Assembly (NCBI RefSeq): GCF_021398715.1
Contig: NZ_CP090347.1
Span: forward strand, 1,922,001-1,986,000
DNA: 64,000 nt
Origin: Microbacterium binotii
GTDB lineage: Bacteria; Actinomycetota; Actinomycetes; Actinomycetales; Microbacteriaceae
Direction: 5' to 3'
Each line of letters opens with the position of its first letter. The stretch's first letter is position 1. Shown in pieces: positions 6,980 through 17,056 of this stretch. The translations under genes were made by a program, and so were the position numbers. The notes below the pieces were generated by a model. The model saw nothing but the letters and a program-made list of their open reading frames with translations, was not told where the DNA came from and did not search any database.

Positions 6980-9900
6980 CGTGCGACCTCCACTCGTGCG
7001 ACGCCCACCGTGAACGCACCCGCGTTCGCGTACGCACCGGCTGCGAACTCCCCGGTGTGCTCGACGTCGTCGCTGTCGACCGCTCGGCGCACGCGCTCGG
7101 CGCCGTCGGCGCCGGTCACCAGCACCTGAAGCGCGAGGGTCTCCCCCGCGACGTCCGCCGCATCGAACGCCGACGCCACGGCGTCCGCGTCGGCCGCATC
7201 TGCGAAGGTCAGAACGAGCCGGATGCGGTCGCTGACCTCGAAGCCCGCGGCCTTGCGCGTGTCCTGTACGGCCCGGACGATGTCGCGCGCCAGGCCTTCC
7301 GCCTCGAGGGCGGGCGTCGTCGCGGTCGCGAGCAGCACGAAGCCACCGCCGCCGAGCACGGCGAGCGCCTCGCCCTCCGGCCGGCCGCTCGTCTCGAAGA
7401 CGAGGTCGTACTCCGCGGGCTCGAGAGCGATGCCGCCCGCCGTCACGACGCCGTCGCGCTCGGACCAGTCCCCGTCCTTCGCGGCGCGGATGACCTGCTG
7501 CACGAGCTTTCCGAGGCGCGGGCCTGCCGCGCGCGCGTTCACCGTGAGGCGGTGCGTGATGCCGTACTCCGCCGCGGTGTGCTCGCCGAGATCGACCAGT
7601 TCGATCGCCTTCACGTTGAGCTCGTCGCGCAGGATGTCGTCGAACTGGCCGAGCGCACCGGCGTGCGGCACGACGACGGTCAGCAACGGCAGCGGCAGGC
7701 GCACGCGCTTGCCCTCGCGCTTGCGCAGGGCGTTGGCGACCGAGGAGACCTCGCGCACCGCATCCATCGCCTCACGGATGTCGGCGGCGTCGGCGAACGC
7801 GGCTGCGTCGGGCCAGTCGGTCAGGTGCACGCTGCGACCTCCCGTGAGCCCCTGCCAGACGCGCTCGGCCACGAGCGGGATGAGCGGCGCCGCCACGCGC
7901 GTGAGCGTCTCGAGCACGGTGTAGAGCGTGTCGAAGGCCTCCGTCGAGCGGGCATCGTCGCCGACCCCCACCCAGAACCGGTCGCGTGAGCGACGGATGT
8001 ACCAGTTCGTCAGCACCTCGGCGAAGTCCCGCAGGCGTGCGGCGGCTGTCGTCGAGTCGAGCACCTCGAGGTCGGCGGCGACATCGCGCACGAGGTCGCC
8101 GGTGAGGGCGAGGATGTAGCGATCGAGGACGTCGGTCGAATCCGTGCGCCACGTCGCCTCGTACCCGGAGCCGTCGGGCCCGCCGGCGGCGTTGGCGTAG
8201 GTGGAGAAGAAGTACCACGTGTTCCACAGCGGCAGCAGGAACTCGCGGACGCCCGCACGGATGCCTTCCTCGGTCACCACGAGGTTGCCGCCGCGCAGCA
8301 CCGAACTCGACATCAGGAACCACCGCATGGCGTCGGAGCCGTCGCGGTCGAAGACCTCGCTGACGTCGGGATAGTTGCGCAGCGACTTCGACATCTTCTG
8401 CCCGTCGCTGCCGAGGACGATGCCGTGGCAGGAGACACCCGTGAACGCCGGACGGTCGAAGAGCGCGCCCGAGAGCACGTGCATGACGTAGAACCAGCCG
8501 CGCGTCTGCCCGATGTACTCGACGATGAAGTCGGCGGGTGCGTGGGTGTCGAACCACTCGCGGTTCTCGAACGGGTAGTGCACCTGGGCGTAGGGCATGG
8601 AGCCCGAGTCGAACCACACGTCGAAGACGTCCTCGATCCGCCGCATGGTCGATGCGCCCGTGGGGTCGTCCGGGTTCGGCCGCGTCAGCTCGTCGATATA
8701 GGGACGGTGCAGGTCGACGTTGCCCTCGGGGTCGCGGGGTAGGCGGCCGAAGTCGCGCTCGATCTCCTCGAACGAGCCGTACACGTCGATGCGCGGGTAG
8801 GCGGGGTCGTCGCTCTTCCACACCGGGATGGGTGAACCCCAGTAGCGGTTGCGGCTGATCGACCAGTCGCGCGCTCCCTCGACCCACTTGCCGAACTGGC
8901 CGTGCTTGACGTTCTCGGGTGCCCACGTGATCTGCTCGTTCAGCTCGACCAGGCGCTCCTTGATGTCGGTGACGCGCACGAACCAGCTGGAGACGGCCTT
9001 GTAGATCAGAGGGTTACGGCAGCGCCAGCAGTGCGGGTAGGAGTGCTCGTAGCTGGCTTCGCGCAGCAGGCGCCCTTCCTGGCGCAGCAGACGGATGAGG
9101 GGGCGATTCGCGTCGAGCCACAGCTCACCCGCGACATCGGCGACCTGCGGCAGGAAGCGACCCCCGTCGTCGAGGCTGACGATGGTCGGCAGGCCCGCCG
9201 CATCCGCGAGGCGCTTGTCGTCCTCACCGTAAGCCGGTGCCTGGTGGACGATGCCGGTGCCGTCGGTGGTCGTGACGTAGTCGTCGACGAGGATGCGCCA
9301 GGCGTCCTGGGTGCCCCACGTCTCGGCGTCCGCGTAGTAGTCGAACAGGCGGTCGTACGCCACACCCGACAGCTCGGCGCCGACGATCCGGCGCTCCACG
9401 GCGTCGCGCGCCGCATCTGCGGAGTCGTACCCGAGATCCTTCGCGTGCGCGCCGACCAGGTCTGCGGCGAGCAGATAGCGGTGCGCGCTGGCCTCGAGGG
9501 CGTCGTCGGGCGTTCCGTCGGGCGCCCGGTGGACGTCGGCGGCGCCCGCGGGGCCGGCGGGCAGCACGGCGTACTCGATGGCGGGACCGACCGCGAGCGC
9601 GAGGTTGGTGGGAAGCGTCCACGGCGTCGTCGTCCACGCGAGGGCGCGCACCCCGGTGAGCCCCAGGGCTTCGGCCTTCGCACCGACGAGCGGGAACGTG
9701 ACCGTGACGGAGGGGTCCTGGCGCATCTTGTAGACGTCGTCGTCCATGCGCAGCTCATGGCTCGACAGCGGCGTCTCGTCGCGCCAGCAGTACGGCAGCA
9801 CCCGGTACCCCTCGTAGGCGAGCCCCTTGTCCCACAGGCTCTTGAACGCCCAGAGGACCGACTCCATGTAGCCGGTGTCGAGCGTCTTGTACCCGCGCTC

Positions 9901-10362
9901 GAAGTCCACCCACCGTGCCTGGCGGGTGACGTAGTCCTCCCACTCGTGCGTGTACGCCAGCACCGATTCGCGGGCCTTCGCGTTGAAGGTCGCGACTCCC
10001 ATCCGCTCGATCTCGTCCTTCTCGGTGATGCCGAGCTGCTTCATCGCCTCCAGCTCGGCCGGGAGCCCGTGGGTGTCCCAGCCGAAGACGCGGTCGACCT
10101 TCTTGCCCCGCATGGTCTGGAAGCGCGGGAAGAGGTCCTTGGCATAACCGGTGAGCAGGTGGCCGTAGTGCGGAAGCCCGTTGGCGAACGGAGGGCCGTC
10201 GTAGAAGACCCACTCGTCGGCGCCCTCGCGCTGGGCGATGGATGCACGGAAGGTGTCGTCCGCGGACCAGAAGTCGAGCACCTCACGCTCGATCTCGGGG
10301 AAGCGCGGGCTCGGCGTGACGTCGGCAGCGGGCCCGAAGGCCGAGGAACGGGGGTAGGTCAT
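6976..10362 (-). CDS. ileS: Isoleucyl-tRNA synthetase
   Basis: About 1128 residues. The HIGH-type motif is PHYGH within [12 protein letters not shown], and KMSKS is present. PHYGH and the length mark the eukaryote-like type 2 IleS typical of many actinobacteria, a class often insensitive to mupirocin. It charges tRNA-Ile and edits Val-tRNA-Ile. The start is taken at the second of two close ATGs (10362, MTYPRSS); ATG at 10368 is possible. The frame continues open upstream to 10458, but that stretch is the T-box leader. First gene of the folC-DUF4233-ndk operon. Confidence 0.96.
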   Translation of the reverse strand: MTYPRSSAFGPAADVTPSPRFPEIEREVLDFWSADDTFRASIAQREGADEWVFYDGPPFANGLPHYGHLLTGYAKDLFPRFQTMRGKKVDRVFGWDTHGLPAELEAMKQLGITEKDEIERMGVATFNAKARESVLAYTHEWEDYVTRQARWVDFERGYKTLDTGYMESVLWAFKSLWDKGLAYEGYRVLPYCWRDETPLSSHELRMDDDVYKMRQDPSVTVTFPLVGAKAEALGLTGVRALAWTTTPWTLPTNLALAVGPAIEYAVLPAGPAGAADVHRAPDGTPDDALEASAHRYLLAADLVGAHAKDLGYDSADAARDAVERRIVGAELSGVAYDRLFDYYADAETWGTQDAWRILVDDYVTTTDGTGIVHQAPAYGEDDKRLADAAGLPTIVSLDDGGRFLPQVADVAGELWLDANRPLIRLLRQEGRLLREASYEHSYPHCWRCRNPLIYKAVSSWFVRVTDIKERLVELNEQITWAPENVKHGQFGKWVEGARDWSISRNRYWGSPIPVWKSDDPAYPRIDVYGSFEEIERDFGRLPRDPEGNVDLHRPYIDELTRPNPDDPTGASTMRRIEDVFDVWFDSGSMPYAQVHYPFENREWFDTHAPADFIVEYIGQTRGWFYVMHVLSGALFDRPAFTGVSCHGIVLGSDGQKMSKSLRNYPDVSEVFDRDGSDAMRWFLMSSSVLRGGNLVVTEEGIRAGVREFLLPLWNTWYFFSTYANAAGGPDGSGYEATWRTDSTDVLDRYILALTGDLVRDVAADLEVLDSTTAAARLRDFAEVLTNWYIRRSRDRFWVGVGDDARSTEAFDTLYTVLETLTRVAAPLIPLVAERVWQGLTGGRSVHLTDWPDAAAFADAADIREAMDAVREVSSVANALRKREGKRVRLPLPLLTVVVPHAGALGQFDDILRDELNVKAIELVDLGEHTAAEYGITHRLTVNARAAGPRLGKLVQQVIRAAKDGDWSERDGVVTAGGIALEPAEYDLVFETSGRPEGEALAVLGGGGFVLLATATTPALEAEGLARDIVRAVQDTRKAAGFEVSDRIRLVLTFADAADADAVASAFDAADVAGETLALQVLVTGADGAERVRRAVDSDDVEHTGEFAAGAYANAGAFTVGVARVEVAR

Positions 10363-10380
10363 CGTCATCTCGCAGGGGTC

Positions 10381-10551
10381 GAAGAACTCTTCCTGCCGGG
10401 ACGACCGAGGCCGCGGTACCACCCTGCTTGCCGGAGAAGGAACCCCGACCACTTTCACTGCGGCGATGACGGGCCTGCCCCGCTCGGTTCTACTGGGCGC
10501 GAACGCTGTTCTTCCGAGAGCTCCCCGGTGATGGCCGGATCTGTGCGTGTA
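10381..10551 (-). promoter_or_regulatory. T-box riboswitch (isoleucine), upstream of ileS
   Basis: The minus strand carries the T-box core AGGGTGGTACCGCGG at 10425-10411. Upstream is a Stem I segment, GGCCATCACCGGGGAG, whose ATC specifier (10532-10530) decodes isoleucine. The leader binds uncharged tRNA-Ile through the specifier and the UGGU bulge, and raises ileS expression when tRNA is uncharged. No terminator with a T-tract separates it from ileS, so translational control is expected, as known for actinobacterial ileS T-boxes. Confidence 0.92.
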
Positions 10552-10557
10552 CCTGCG

Positions 10558-10563
10558 ATTCTA
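10558..10563 (-). promoter_or_regulatory. -10 box of the ileS leader
   Basis: TAGAAT on the minus strand gives a predicted start near 10551, just ahead of Stem I of the T-box. The -35 region is poorly conserved. Confidence 0.5.
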
Positions 10564-10603
10564 GCGCGCCGGGAGGTGGATCCAGGCCGACGAAGATGGA
10601 TGC

Positions 10604-11128
10604 ATGCACATCGCCACCGATCGCCTGACGCTGCGCCCGATGACGGAGGACGATCTTCCCGCACTGCGGGCGATCCTCGGCGATGAGTTCACGATGACCG
10701 CATATGAGGGCGCCTTCGACGAGGACGAGATCCGCGCGTGGCTCGCCGGGCAGTTGCGGCGCTACGCCGAGGACGGTTTCGGCCTCTGGGCGGTCGTGCA
10801 CGCGGGCGACATGATCGGCCAGGCGGGCATCACCCTGCAACGGATCGAGGACGACGAGGTGCACGAGGTGGGCTACCTCTTCCGACGCGACCAGTGGCAT
10901 CGGGGCTTCGCTGTCGAGGCCGCATCCGCCTGCCGCGACTGGGCGTTCGACGAGCTCGGCGTCGACGCCGTCTGGGCGAAGGTGCGCAGCACGAACATCG
11001 CGTCCATGAACGTCGCCATCCGGCTGGGGATGCGGGTGCGCCGCGCCTTCACGACGCACTATCGCGGTGTGGACATGCCACACCTGGGCTTTGCGATCGA
11101 TCGCGCCGAGGCGCGAGGCACGTCCTAG
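10604..11128 (+). CDS. GNAT family N-acetyltransferase
   Basis: A 174-residue RimJ/RimL-like acetyltransferase. It opens with TDRLTLRPMTEDD, and the acetyl-CoA binding loop is RRDQWHRGFAVEAA (about residue 95-108). SxNxASMNVAIRLGM, typical of this group, follows. Such enzymes acetylate protein N-termini or small molecules; the substrate cannot be told. It is divergent from ileS and its end overlaps the convergent MarR gene by 4 bases. Confidence 0.88.
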   Translation: MHIATDRLTLRPMTEDDLPALRAILGDEFTMTAYEGAFDEDEIRAWLAGQLRRYAEDGFGLWAVVHAGDMIGQAGITLQRIEDDEVHEVGYLFRRDQWHRGFAVEAASACRDWAFDELGVDAVWAKVRSTNIASMNVAIRLGMRVRRAFTTHYRGVDMPHLGFAIDRAEARGTS

Positions 11129-11586
11129 GCGGATGTGTCGGACGCAGCCTGCAGAGAGCGCACCATGCTCGACAGGGCGGCGAACGCGGCGGACTGCTCG
11201 GTGTCGGTCAGATCGGACAGCATCCGGGCCTCGACCGAACGCACCGCCGCGCTGGCCGCGTCGAGGCGTCGCCGCCCCAACGGGGTCAGCCGCGTCGGAA
11301 GGGCCTTGCCGACGGCGGCATCGGCGGGGCGGACGACCTCGCCGTCGCGCTCGAGCGCCTGCAGGAGAACGTTCATCGACTGGCGCGTCACGAACGTGCC
11401 TCGGGCGAGGTCCGAGTTGGTCGAGCCGGGCCGCTGCGCGAGCAGTTCCAAGCATGAGTAGTGCGTGATCGTCATGCCGAGCGGCCGGAGCACATCCTCC
11501 ATCGCGACGCGCAGCGCGCTCGCCGCCTGCTTGACGAGGTAGCCGAGCGACGTGTCGAGATGGATCTGCGCACCGGTTTGACTCAT
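11125..11586 (-). CDS. MarR family transcriptional regulator
   Basis: A 153-residue winged-helix protein. The recognition region SDLARGTFVTRQSMNVLLQALERDGEVVRP (split helix and wing, about residues 58-87) fits MarR. It is divergent from a VOC-family gene across a 57-base gap holding two near-identical palindromes. Its own start codon shares a base with the nearer palindrome, so autorepression is expected. The ligand is unknown; the VOC neighbour suggests a reactive small molecule or antibiotic. Confidence 0.9.
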   Translation of the reverse strand: MSQTGAQIHLDTSLGYLVKQAASALRVAMEDVLRPLGMTITHYSCLELLAQRPGSTNSDLARGTFVTRQSMNVLLQALERDGEVVRPADAAVGKALPTRLTPLGRRRLDAASAAVRSVEARMLSDLTDTEQSAAFAALSSMVRSLQAASDTSA

Positions 11587-11601
11587 GTCAGTATTCTGAC
11601 A
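11586..11601. promoter_or_regulatory. Operator 1 for the MarR regulator
   Basis: TGTCAG-TATT-CTGACA is a perfect 6+6 palindrome. Its first base overlaps the start codon of the MarR gene. It is duplicated 25 bp downstream. Confidence 0.75.
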
Positions 11602-11610
11602 TAGAGTGCG

Positions 11611-11626
11611 TGTCAGTTATCTGACA
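11611..11626. promoter_or_regulatory. Operator 2 for the MarR regulator
   Basis: TGTCAG-TTAT-CTGACA has the same arms as operator 1. The two lie within 21-base direct repeats with a 25-bp period. It sits close upstream of the VOC gene start at 11644. Confidence 0.75.
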
Positions 11627-11643
11627 TAGAGCGAGGAGCTCCC

Positions 11644-12012
11644 ATGCCCGTCACCGGTCCCGACTTCATCTCCCTCCAGGTTCGCGATCTCGATGCGTCG
11701 CAGGCCTTCTACGAGACCCACCTCGGGCTCGTGCGCTCGCCCTCCGGTCCCCCGCACGCGGTGGTGTTCACGACGACACCCATCGCGTTCGCGCTGCGAG
11801 ACCTCCTTCCCGACACCGACCTCTCCGGCGTCGATCAGCCGGGCATCGGGACGGCCGTCTGGCTGCATGCGACCGGGGTCCAGGACATCCACGACGGGCT
11901 GGTCGCCGCGGGGCACACCATCGTGTCGGCGCCCGCCGAAGGCCCGTTCGGACTCACCTTCACCTTCGCCGACCCGGACGGCTACCGGATCACGCTGCAC
12001 GATCGCGCCTGA
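11644..12012 (+). CDS. VOC family (glyoxalase/bleomycin resistance-like) protein
   Basis: A 122-residue single-domain VOC protein: FISLQVRDLDASQAFYETHLGL at the N-terminus and FTFADPDGYRITLHD at the C-terminus are the family's paired betaalphabetabetabeta signatures. GAGGAG lies before the ATG. It is divergent from a MarR gene and preceded by its operators, so it is probably induced by the compound the regulator senses. The substrate is unknown. Confidence 0.88.
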   Translation: MPVTGPDFISLQVRDLDASQAFYETHLGLVRSPSGPPHAVVFTTTPIAFALRDLLPDTDLSGVDQPGIGTAVWLHATGVQDIHDGLVAAGHTIVSAPAEGPFGLTFTFADPDGYRITLHDRA

Positions 12013-12030
12013 TCCCTGAACCGCCGATGT

Positions 12031-12055
12031 GCCGCATCCCGGTCTCGGATGCGGC
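12031..12055 (+). terminator. Short hairpin after the VOC gene
   Basis: A perfect 9-bp stem (12031-12039 with 12047-12055) around a 7-base loop, without a T-tract. A TAGACT box at 12071-12076 follows and may be the valS -10. Confidence 0.45.
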
Positions 12056-12134
12056 GCCTCGGCGCCCCGGTAGACTTGCCGCACCGCACACTCAGGCACG
12101 CTCACACGGTGCCGCACATATCGAGGAGACACCC

Positions 12135-14720
12135 ATGGCCATTCCCGACAAGCCCGCACTCGAGGGCCTCGAAGCCAAGTGGGACCAGACCTGGTCCGCC
12201 GAGGGCACGTACCTCTTCGATAGGGAGGCCGCGAAGGCCTCCGGCCGCGGCGGCGTCTTCTCCGTCGACACTCCTCCGCCGACCGCATCCGGCTCTCTGC
12301 ACATCGGTCACGTGTTCAGCTACACGCACACCGACGTGAAGGTGCGCTTCGAGCGGATGCGCGGCAAGACCGTCTTCTACCCCATGGGGTGGGACGACAA
12401 CGGGCTGCCGACCGAGCGGCGCGTGCAGAACTACTACGGCGTGCGCTGCGACACCTCGCTGGCGTACGACCCCGACTTCACTCCCCCGTTCCGCGGCGAC
12501 GCGAAGAGCCTGAAGCCGGCCGACCAGGTGCCGATCAGCCGCCGCAACTTCATCGACCTGTGCGAAGAGCTGACCCTCGAGGACGAGAAGGCGTTCGAGG
12601 CCGTCTTCCGCCAGCTCGGCCTCTCGGTCGACTGGACCCAGACGTACCGCACCATCTCGAACGACACGATCCGCACGAGCCAGCTGGCGTTCCTGCGCAA
12701 CCTGGAACGCGGCGAGGCGTACCAGGCGCTGGCACCCACGCTGTGGGACATCGATTTCCGCTCCGCCATCGCCCAGGCCGAGCTGGAGGACCGCGAACAG
12801 CAGGCGTCGTACCATCGGCTCGCCTTCCACAAGACCGACGGCTCGGGCGACATCCACATCGAGACCACGCGCCCCGAGCTGCTCGCGGCGTGCGTGGCTC
12901 TCGTGGCCAACCCCAACGACGAGCGGTACCAGCCGTACTTCGGGCAGACCGTGCGCACGCCCGTGTTCGGCGTCGAGGTTCCCGTGCTCGCCCACCCTCT
13001 CGCGCAGCAGGACAAGGGCTCGGGGATCGCGATGGTCTGCACCTTCGGCGACGTCACCGACATCATCTGGTGGCGGGAGCTGGATCTGCCGAACCGCACG
13101 ATCCTCGGCAAGGACGGCCGCATCCTCCCCGATGCACCGGCAGCCCTCGAGACGGATGCGGCGAAGGCCGCGTACGCAGAGCTGGCAGGGCTCACGGTCT
13201 TCAGCGCCAAGAAGAAGATGGTCGAGCTTCTGGAGGCCTCCAGCGAACTCCTCGAGGTCTCGAAGCCCTTCAACCACCCGGTGAAGTTCTACGAGAAGGG
13301 CGACCGGGCCCTGGAGATCGTCTCGACGCGTCAGTGGTACCTGCGCAACGGTGCCCGCGATGAGGCCTTCCGCGAGAAGCTTCTCGCGCTCGGAGCGGGC
13401 ATGCGGTGGCATCCCGACTTCATGCGCGTGCGCTACGAGAACTGGACCAACGGGCTCACGGGCGACTGGCTCATCAGCCGCCAGCGCTTCTTCGGCGTCC
13501 CGATCCCGGTGTGGTATCCGCTGGACGAGAACGGCGAGCGGGTCGAGGGCGGCGTCATCACGGCCGACATAGCCGCACTTCCCGTCGACCCGACGACCGA
13601 CACCGCACCCGGTTACGACGAGTCGCAGCGCGGCGTCCCGGGCGGCTTCGAGGGCGAGAAGGACATCTTCGACACGTGGGCGACTTCCTCGCTCACCCCG
13701 CAGCTGGCCGGTGGGTGGCAGCGCGACGAAGAGCTGTGGGACCTCGTCGCACCGTTCGACCTGCGCCCCCAGGGGCAGGACATCATCCGCACCTGGCTGT
13801 TCTCCACGATGGTGCGCTCCGCCCTCGAGGACGACCGCGCGCCGTGGACGGATGCGGCCATCAGCGGCTTCATCGTCGACCCCGACCGCAAGAAGATGTC
13901 GAAGTCGAAGGGCAACGTCGTCACGCCTGCCGACATCCTGGATCAGCACGGCACCGACGCGGTGCGCTACTGGGCGGCATCGAGCCGGCTCGGCGCGGAC
14001 GCCGCGTTCGACCCGCAGAACCCCACCCAGGTGAAGATCGGCCGGCGCCTGGCGATCAAGGTGCTCAACGCGGCGAAGTTCGTGCTGTCGTTCCCCGTTC
14101 CCGAGGGCGCCCGGGTCACCCATGCGCTGGATGCGGCGATGCTCGCCACGCTCGATCGTGTCGTGCGCGACGCGACGACGGCTTTCGAGGCGTACGACCA
14201 CGCGCGGGCTCTGGAGATCACCGAGTCCTTCTTCTGGACCTTCTGCGACGACTACCTCGAACTCGTCAAGGAGCGCGCCTACGACCAGGGCGACGTGGGT
14301 CAGGCCTCGGCGGCGCTGGCGCTGCGCACGGCCCTGTCGACGCTGCTGCGCCTGCTCGCCCCGGTGCTCTCCTTCGCGACGGAGGAAGCCTGGTCGTGGT
14401 TCGAGGAGGGCTCCGTGCACACCGCTCCGTGGCCCGAGCCGCTCACCGCGAACCACGGGGACGCCGATGCCGGCGACCCCGCCGTCCTCACCGCGGCGAG
14501 CTCCGCGCTCATCGCCATCCGACGGGCCAAGACCGAGGCGAAGGCTTCGCAGAAGACGCCGATCGCGCGTCTGACCCTGGGAGCACCGTCGGCGATCGCC
14601 GCGGCCCTAGCAAGTGCCGAGGGTGATCTCAAGGCCGTGGGCCGCATCGCGGATCTCGCTATCGTCGACGCCGAGACGGTCCAGGTCGTCGACATCGAGT
14701 TCGCCCCGCAGGAGGTCTGA
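12135..14720 (+). CDS. valS: Valyl-tRNA synthetase
   Basis: An 861-residue class I synthetase. HIGH is at H55-I-G-H58 and KMSKS at 587-591. The editing (CP1) domain lies between them and the anticodon-binding domain follows. It is shorter than Escherichia coli ValS and lacks the long C-terminal coiled-coil arm, as is usual in actinobacteria. The start is ATG 12135, preceded by GAGGAG; the frame is open further upstream, but that part reads through the preceding hairpin. The next small gene follows after one base. Confidence 0.97.
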   Translation: MAIPDKPALEGLEAKWDQTWSAEGTYLFDREAAKASGRGGVFSVDTPPPTASGSLHIGHVFSYTHTDVKVRFERMRGKTVFYPMGWDDNGLPTERRVQNYYGVRCDTSLAYDPDFTPPFRGDAKSLKPADQVPISRRNFIDLCEELTLEDEKAFEAVFRQLGLSVDWTQTYRTISNDTIRTSQLAFLRNLERGEAYQALAPTLWDIDFRSAIAQAELEDREQQASYHRLAFHKTDGSGDIHIETTRPELLAACVALVANPNDERYQPYFGQTVRTPVFGVEVPVLAHPLAQQDKGSGIAMVCTFGDVTDIIWWRELDLPNRTILGKDGRILPDAPAALETDAAKAAYAELAGLTVFSAKKKMVELLEASSELLEVSKPFNHPVKFYEKGDRALEIVSTRQWYLRNGARDEAFREKLLALGAGMRWHPDFMRVRYENWTNGLTGDWLISRQRFFGVPIPVWYPLDENGERVEGGVITADIAALPVDPTTDTAPGYDESQRGVPGGFEGEKDIFDTWATSSLTPQLAGGWQRDEELWDLVAPFDLRPQGQDIIRTWLFSTMVRSALEDDRAPWTDAAISGFIVDPDRKKMSKSKGNVVTPADILDQHGTDAVRYWAASSRLGADAAFDPQNPTQVKIGRRLAIKVLNAAKFVLSFPVPEGARVTHALDAAMLATLDRVVRDATTAFEAYDHARALEITESFFWTFCDDYLELVKERAYDQGDVGQASAALALRTALSTLLRLLAPVLSFATEEAWSWFEEGSVHTAPWPEPLTANHGDADAGDPAVLTAASSALIAIRRAKTEAKASQKTPIARLTLGAPSAIAAALASAEGDLKAVGRIADLAIVDAETVQVVDIEFAPQEV

Positions 14721-14721
14721 C

Positions 14722-14973
14722 ATGCAGCTCGGCACACGGTGGAGCGCCAGGACGGAGCCACCGGCCTCGGTTCCCGCGGCGCTCCGGGAGCAGATCGCCG
14801 CCGTCGAGTCGGCCATCACCGAGTCGCAGTGGTCCTCGCAGCCGACGCCGCGGTGGACGCTGACCTGGCTCGAGGGCCGACCGGTCGCGGAGCTCGACAC
14901 GGGCGTCATCGTGTCACTCGATTCCGACGGTACCGCGGTCGTGCACCACGACGTCGACGACGAATTCGCCTGA
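14722..14973 (+). CDS. Small conserved-type hypothetical protein downstream of valS
   Basis: An 83-residue protein with no signal peptide or membrane segment. It contains a beta-rich stretch (RWTLTWLEGRPVAELDTGVIVSLD, about residues 42-66, abridged) and an acidic C-terminus. Its ATG lies one base after the valS stop and GGAGGT lies inside the end of valS, so the two are cotranscribed. No known domain is recognised. Confidence 0.7.
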   Translation: MQLGTRWSARTEPPASVPAALREQIAAVESAITESQWSSQPTPRWTLTWLEGRPVAELDTGVIVSLDSDGTAVVHHDVDDEFA

Positions 14974-15003
14974 GCGCGCCCTCGGCCTCATCACGAGCGC
15001 CGA

Positions 15004-15015
15004 TAGTCTGAGCGG
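15004..15015 (+). promoter_or_regulatory. Leaderless-type -10 box of the M3 peptidase gene
   Basis: TAGTCT at 15004-15009 is followed by six bases and the ATG at 15016. No Shine-Dalgarno sequence is present. Confidence 0.5.
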
Positions 15016-17052
15016 ATGGCGTCCGTCAATCCGCTGCTCTCCGGGTCCACTCTTCCCTACGCGCTTCCCGACTACGCCGCGATCGAGCCCGAGCACTATC
15101 TGCCCGCGTTCGACGAGGCGTTTCGTCAGCACCGTGCGGAGGTCGAGCGGATCGCGTCCGAGACGGCGCCTCCGACGTTCGAGAACACGCTCGTCGCCCT
15201 CGAGCGCGCCGGCGAGACGCTCGATCGTGTGAGCAGGACCTTCTTCACCGTGTCGTCGGCGGATGCCACTCCTGCCATTCAGGCGATCGAGGAGGAGCTC
15301 GCACCGCTCCTCTCCGCTCACGGCGACGCGATCCGACTCGATGAACGGCTCTACGCGCGGGTGAGCGCGCTGCACGATGTGCGAGACACCCTGGATCTGG
15401 ATGCGGAGTCGCTCCGGCTGCTGACGCGGACCTTCCGCGAACTCACCCTCGCAGGCGCCGGGCTCTCCCCCGACGACAAACGGCGTCTCGTCGAGATCAA
15501 CACCCGACTCTCGTCGCTGACCACGACGTTCGAGAAGCACCTGCTCTCCGACACGAACGAGCTCGCCGTGCTTGTGAGCGACGAGCGGGAGCTCGAGGGG
15601 CTCGCGGCCGGCGAACGGTCGGCCGCAGCCAGAGCGGCGGAGCAGCGCGGGCTGGACGGCTGGCTGATCACGCTCCCGCTGTTCACGGGGCATCCGTGGC
15701 TGGCATCTCTCGCCGACCGGTCCGTGCGCGAGCGCATCATGAACGCCTCGCGCGTCCGCGGCGGACACGGCGGCGACAACGACAACAGTGCGACCGTGCG
15801 CGAGATCGTGCGTCTGCGGGCGGAGCGGGCGGCGCTTCTCGGCTTCCCGACGCACGCGGCCGCCGTCACCGCCGATCAGACCGCCGGTTCTCCCGAGGCC
15901 GTCGCCGGATTGTTGCGCCGTCTGGCGGAGCCCGCATCCCGCAACGCCGCCGCGGAGAAAGCGGAACGCGCCGAGGTCTCCGGTATCGGGGACCTCGCGG
16001 CGCACGACTGGGCGTACGCCACCGAGCAGGTGCGTGCGACGCAGCTGGACATCGACACGGCGGGGCTCCGCCCCTGGTTCGAGGCCGAGCGGGTCCTGCG
16101 CGACGGCGTCTTCGCGGCCGCCACCGCGCTCTACGGCATCACCTTCACGGAACGACACGACCTCGTGGCGTACCATCCCGGTGCCCGCGTCTTCGAGGTG
16201 TTCGAAGAGGACGGCACAGGTCTCGGGCTCTACATCCTCGATCTCTACACGCGCGACACGAAGCGCGGCGGAGCATGGATGAACTCCATCGTGACGCCTT
16301 CCGAGCTGCGCCGATCCGCGCCCGTGGTGGTGAACAACCTCAACGTGTCCGACCCGGGCGAAGGCCAGCCGACGCTGCTGACCCTCGACGAGGTGACCAC
16401 TCTCTTCCACGAGTTCGGTCACGCGCTCCACGGCCTCTTCGCCCGCACGCGGTACCCCCACTTCGCAGGGACGGCGGTTTTCCGCGACTTCGTCGAGTTC
16501 CCGAGCCAGGTCAATGAGATGTGGATGCTCGCCGCCGGCGTCGTCGAGAACTACGCCCGCCACATCGAGACCGACGAACCGCTGCCTGCCGACGTGATCG
16601 AGCGGCTGACCGCATCCGGAACGTTCGACCAGGGCTTCGCGACCAGCGAGTACCTCGCGGCCGCCTGGCTCGACCTCGCCTGGCACTCGTTGAGCGTCGA
16701 CGACGTCATGGCCGAGATCGACGTCGCCGACTTCGAACGGCGCGCCCTGGAGGACATCGGCCTCACCGAGCCCGCCGTGCCCCCGCGGTACTCCACGACC
16801 TACTTCGCCCACATCTTCTCGGGCGGCTACAGCGCGGGCTACTACTCCTACATCTGGAGCGAGGTCCTCGACGCGGACACCGTCGAGTGGTTCGCCGAGA
16901 ACGGTGGCCTGGATCGGGCCGCAGGCGAGAGGTTCCGCCGCCGACTGCTCGGCGTCGGCGGCGCGAAGGACCCGCTCGAGGCGTACCGCGACTTCCGCGG
17001 CCGGGATGCGGCCATCGAGCCGCTGTTGCGGAGGCGCGGCCTCGACGCCTGA
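15016..17052 (+). CDS. M3 family metallopeptidase (oligopeptidase/dipeptidyl carboxypeptidase)
   Basis: A 678-residue zinc peptidase. H465-E-F-G-H469 is the HExxH active site, with the third ligand in FVEFPSQVNEMW downstream. The domain starts and ends as in Dcp/OpdA proteins (PYALPDYAAIEPEHY; FRGRDAAIEPLLRRRGL). It has no signal peptide, so it probably trims peptides in the cytoplasm. Dcp or PrlC-like specificity cannot be told apart here. It is transcribed alone from a leaderless-type promoter. Confidence 0.93.
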   Translation: MASVNPLLSGSTLPYALPDYAAIEPEHYLPAFDEAFRQHRAEVERIASETAPPTFENTLVALERAGETLDRVSRTFFTVSSADATPAIQAIEEELAPLLSAHGDAIRLDERLYARVSALHDVRDTLDLDAESLRLLTRTFRELTLAGAGLSPDDKRRLVEINTRLSSLTTTFEKHLLSDTNELAVLVSDERELEGLAAGERSAAARAAEQRGLDGWLITLPLFTGHPWLASLADRSVRERIMNASRVRGGHGGDNDNSATVREIVRLRAERAALLGFPTHAAAVTADQTAGSPEAVAGLLRRLAEPASRNAAAEKAERAEVSGIGDLAAHDWAYATEQVRATQLDIDTAGLRPWFEAERVLRDGVFAAATALYGITFTERHDLVAYHPGARVFEVFEEDGTGLGLYILDLYTRDTKRGGAWMNSIVTPSELRRSAPVVVNNLNVSDPGEGQPTLLTLDEVTTLFHEFGHALHGLFARTRYPHFAGTAVFRDFVEFPSQVNEMWMLAAGVVENYARHIETDEPLPADVIERLTASGTFDQGFATSEYLAAAWLDLAWHSLSVDDVMAEIDVADFERRALEDIGLTEPAVPPRYSTTYFAHIFSGGYSAGYYSYIWSEVLDADTVEWFAENGGLDRAAGERFRRRLLGVGGAKDPLEAYRDFRGRDAAIEPLLRRRGLDA

Positions 17053-17056
17053 GGCC

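Noticed and set aside
10363..10458. N-terminal extension of IleS by about 30 residues
   Set aside because: This part is the T-box core and lacks similarity to IleS; the synthetase begins at MTYPRSS.
8902..10686. Long open frame antisense to ileS crossing the T-box
   Set aside because: It is a shadow of ileS; it has no domain, and it ends inside the GNAT gene.
12102..14456. Long open frame antisense to valS
   Set aside because: A shadow of valS with no protein-like composition.
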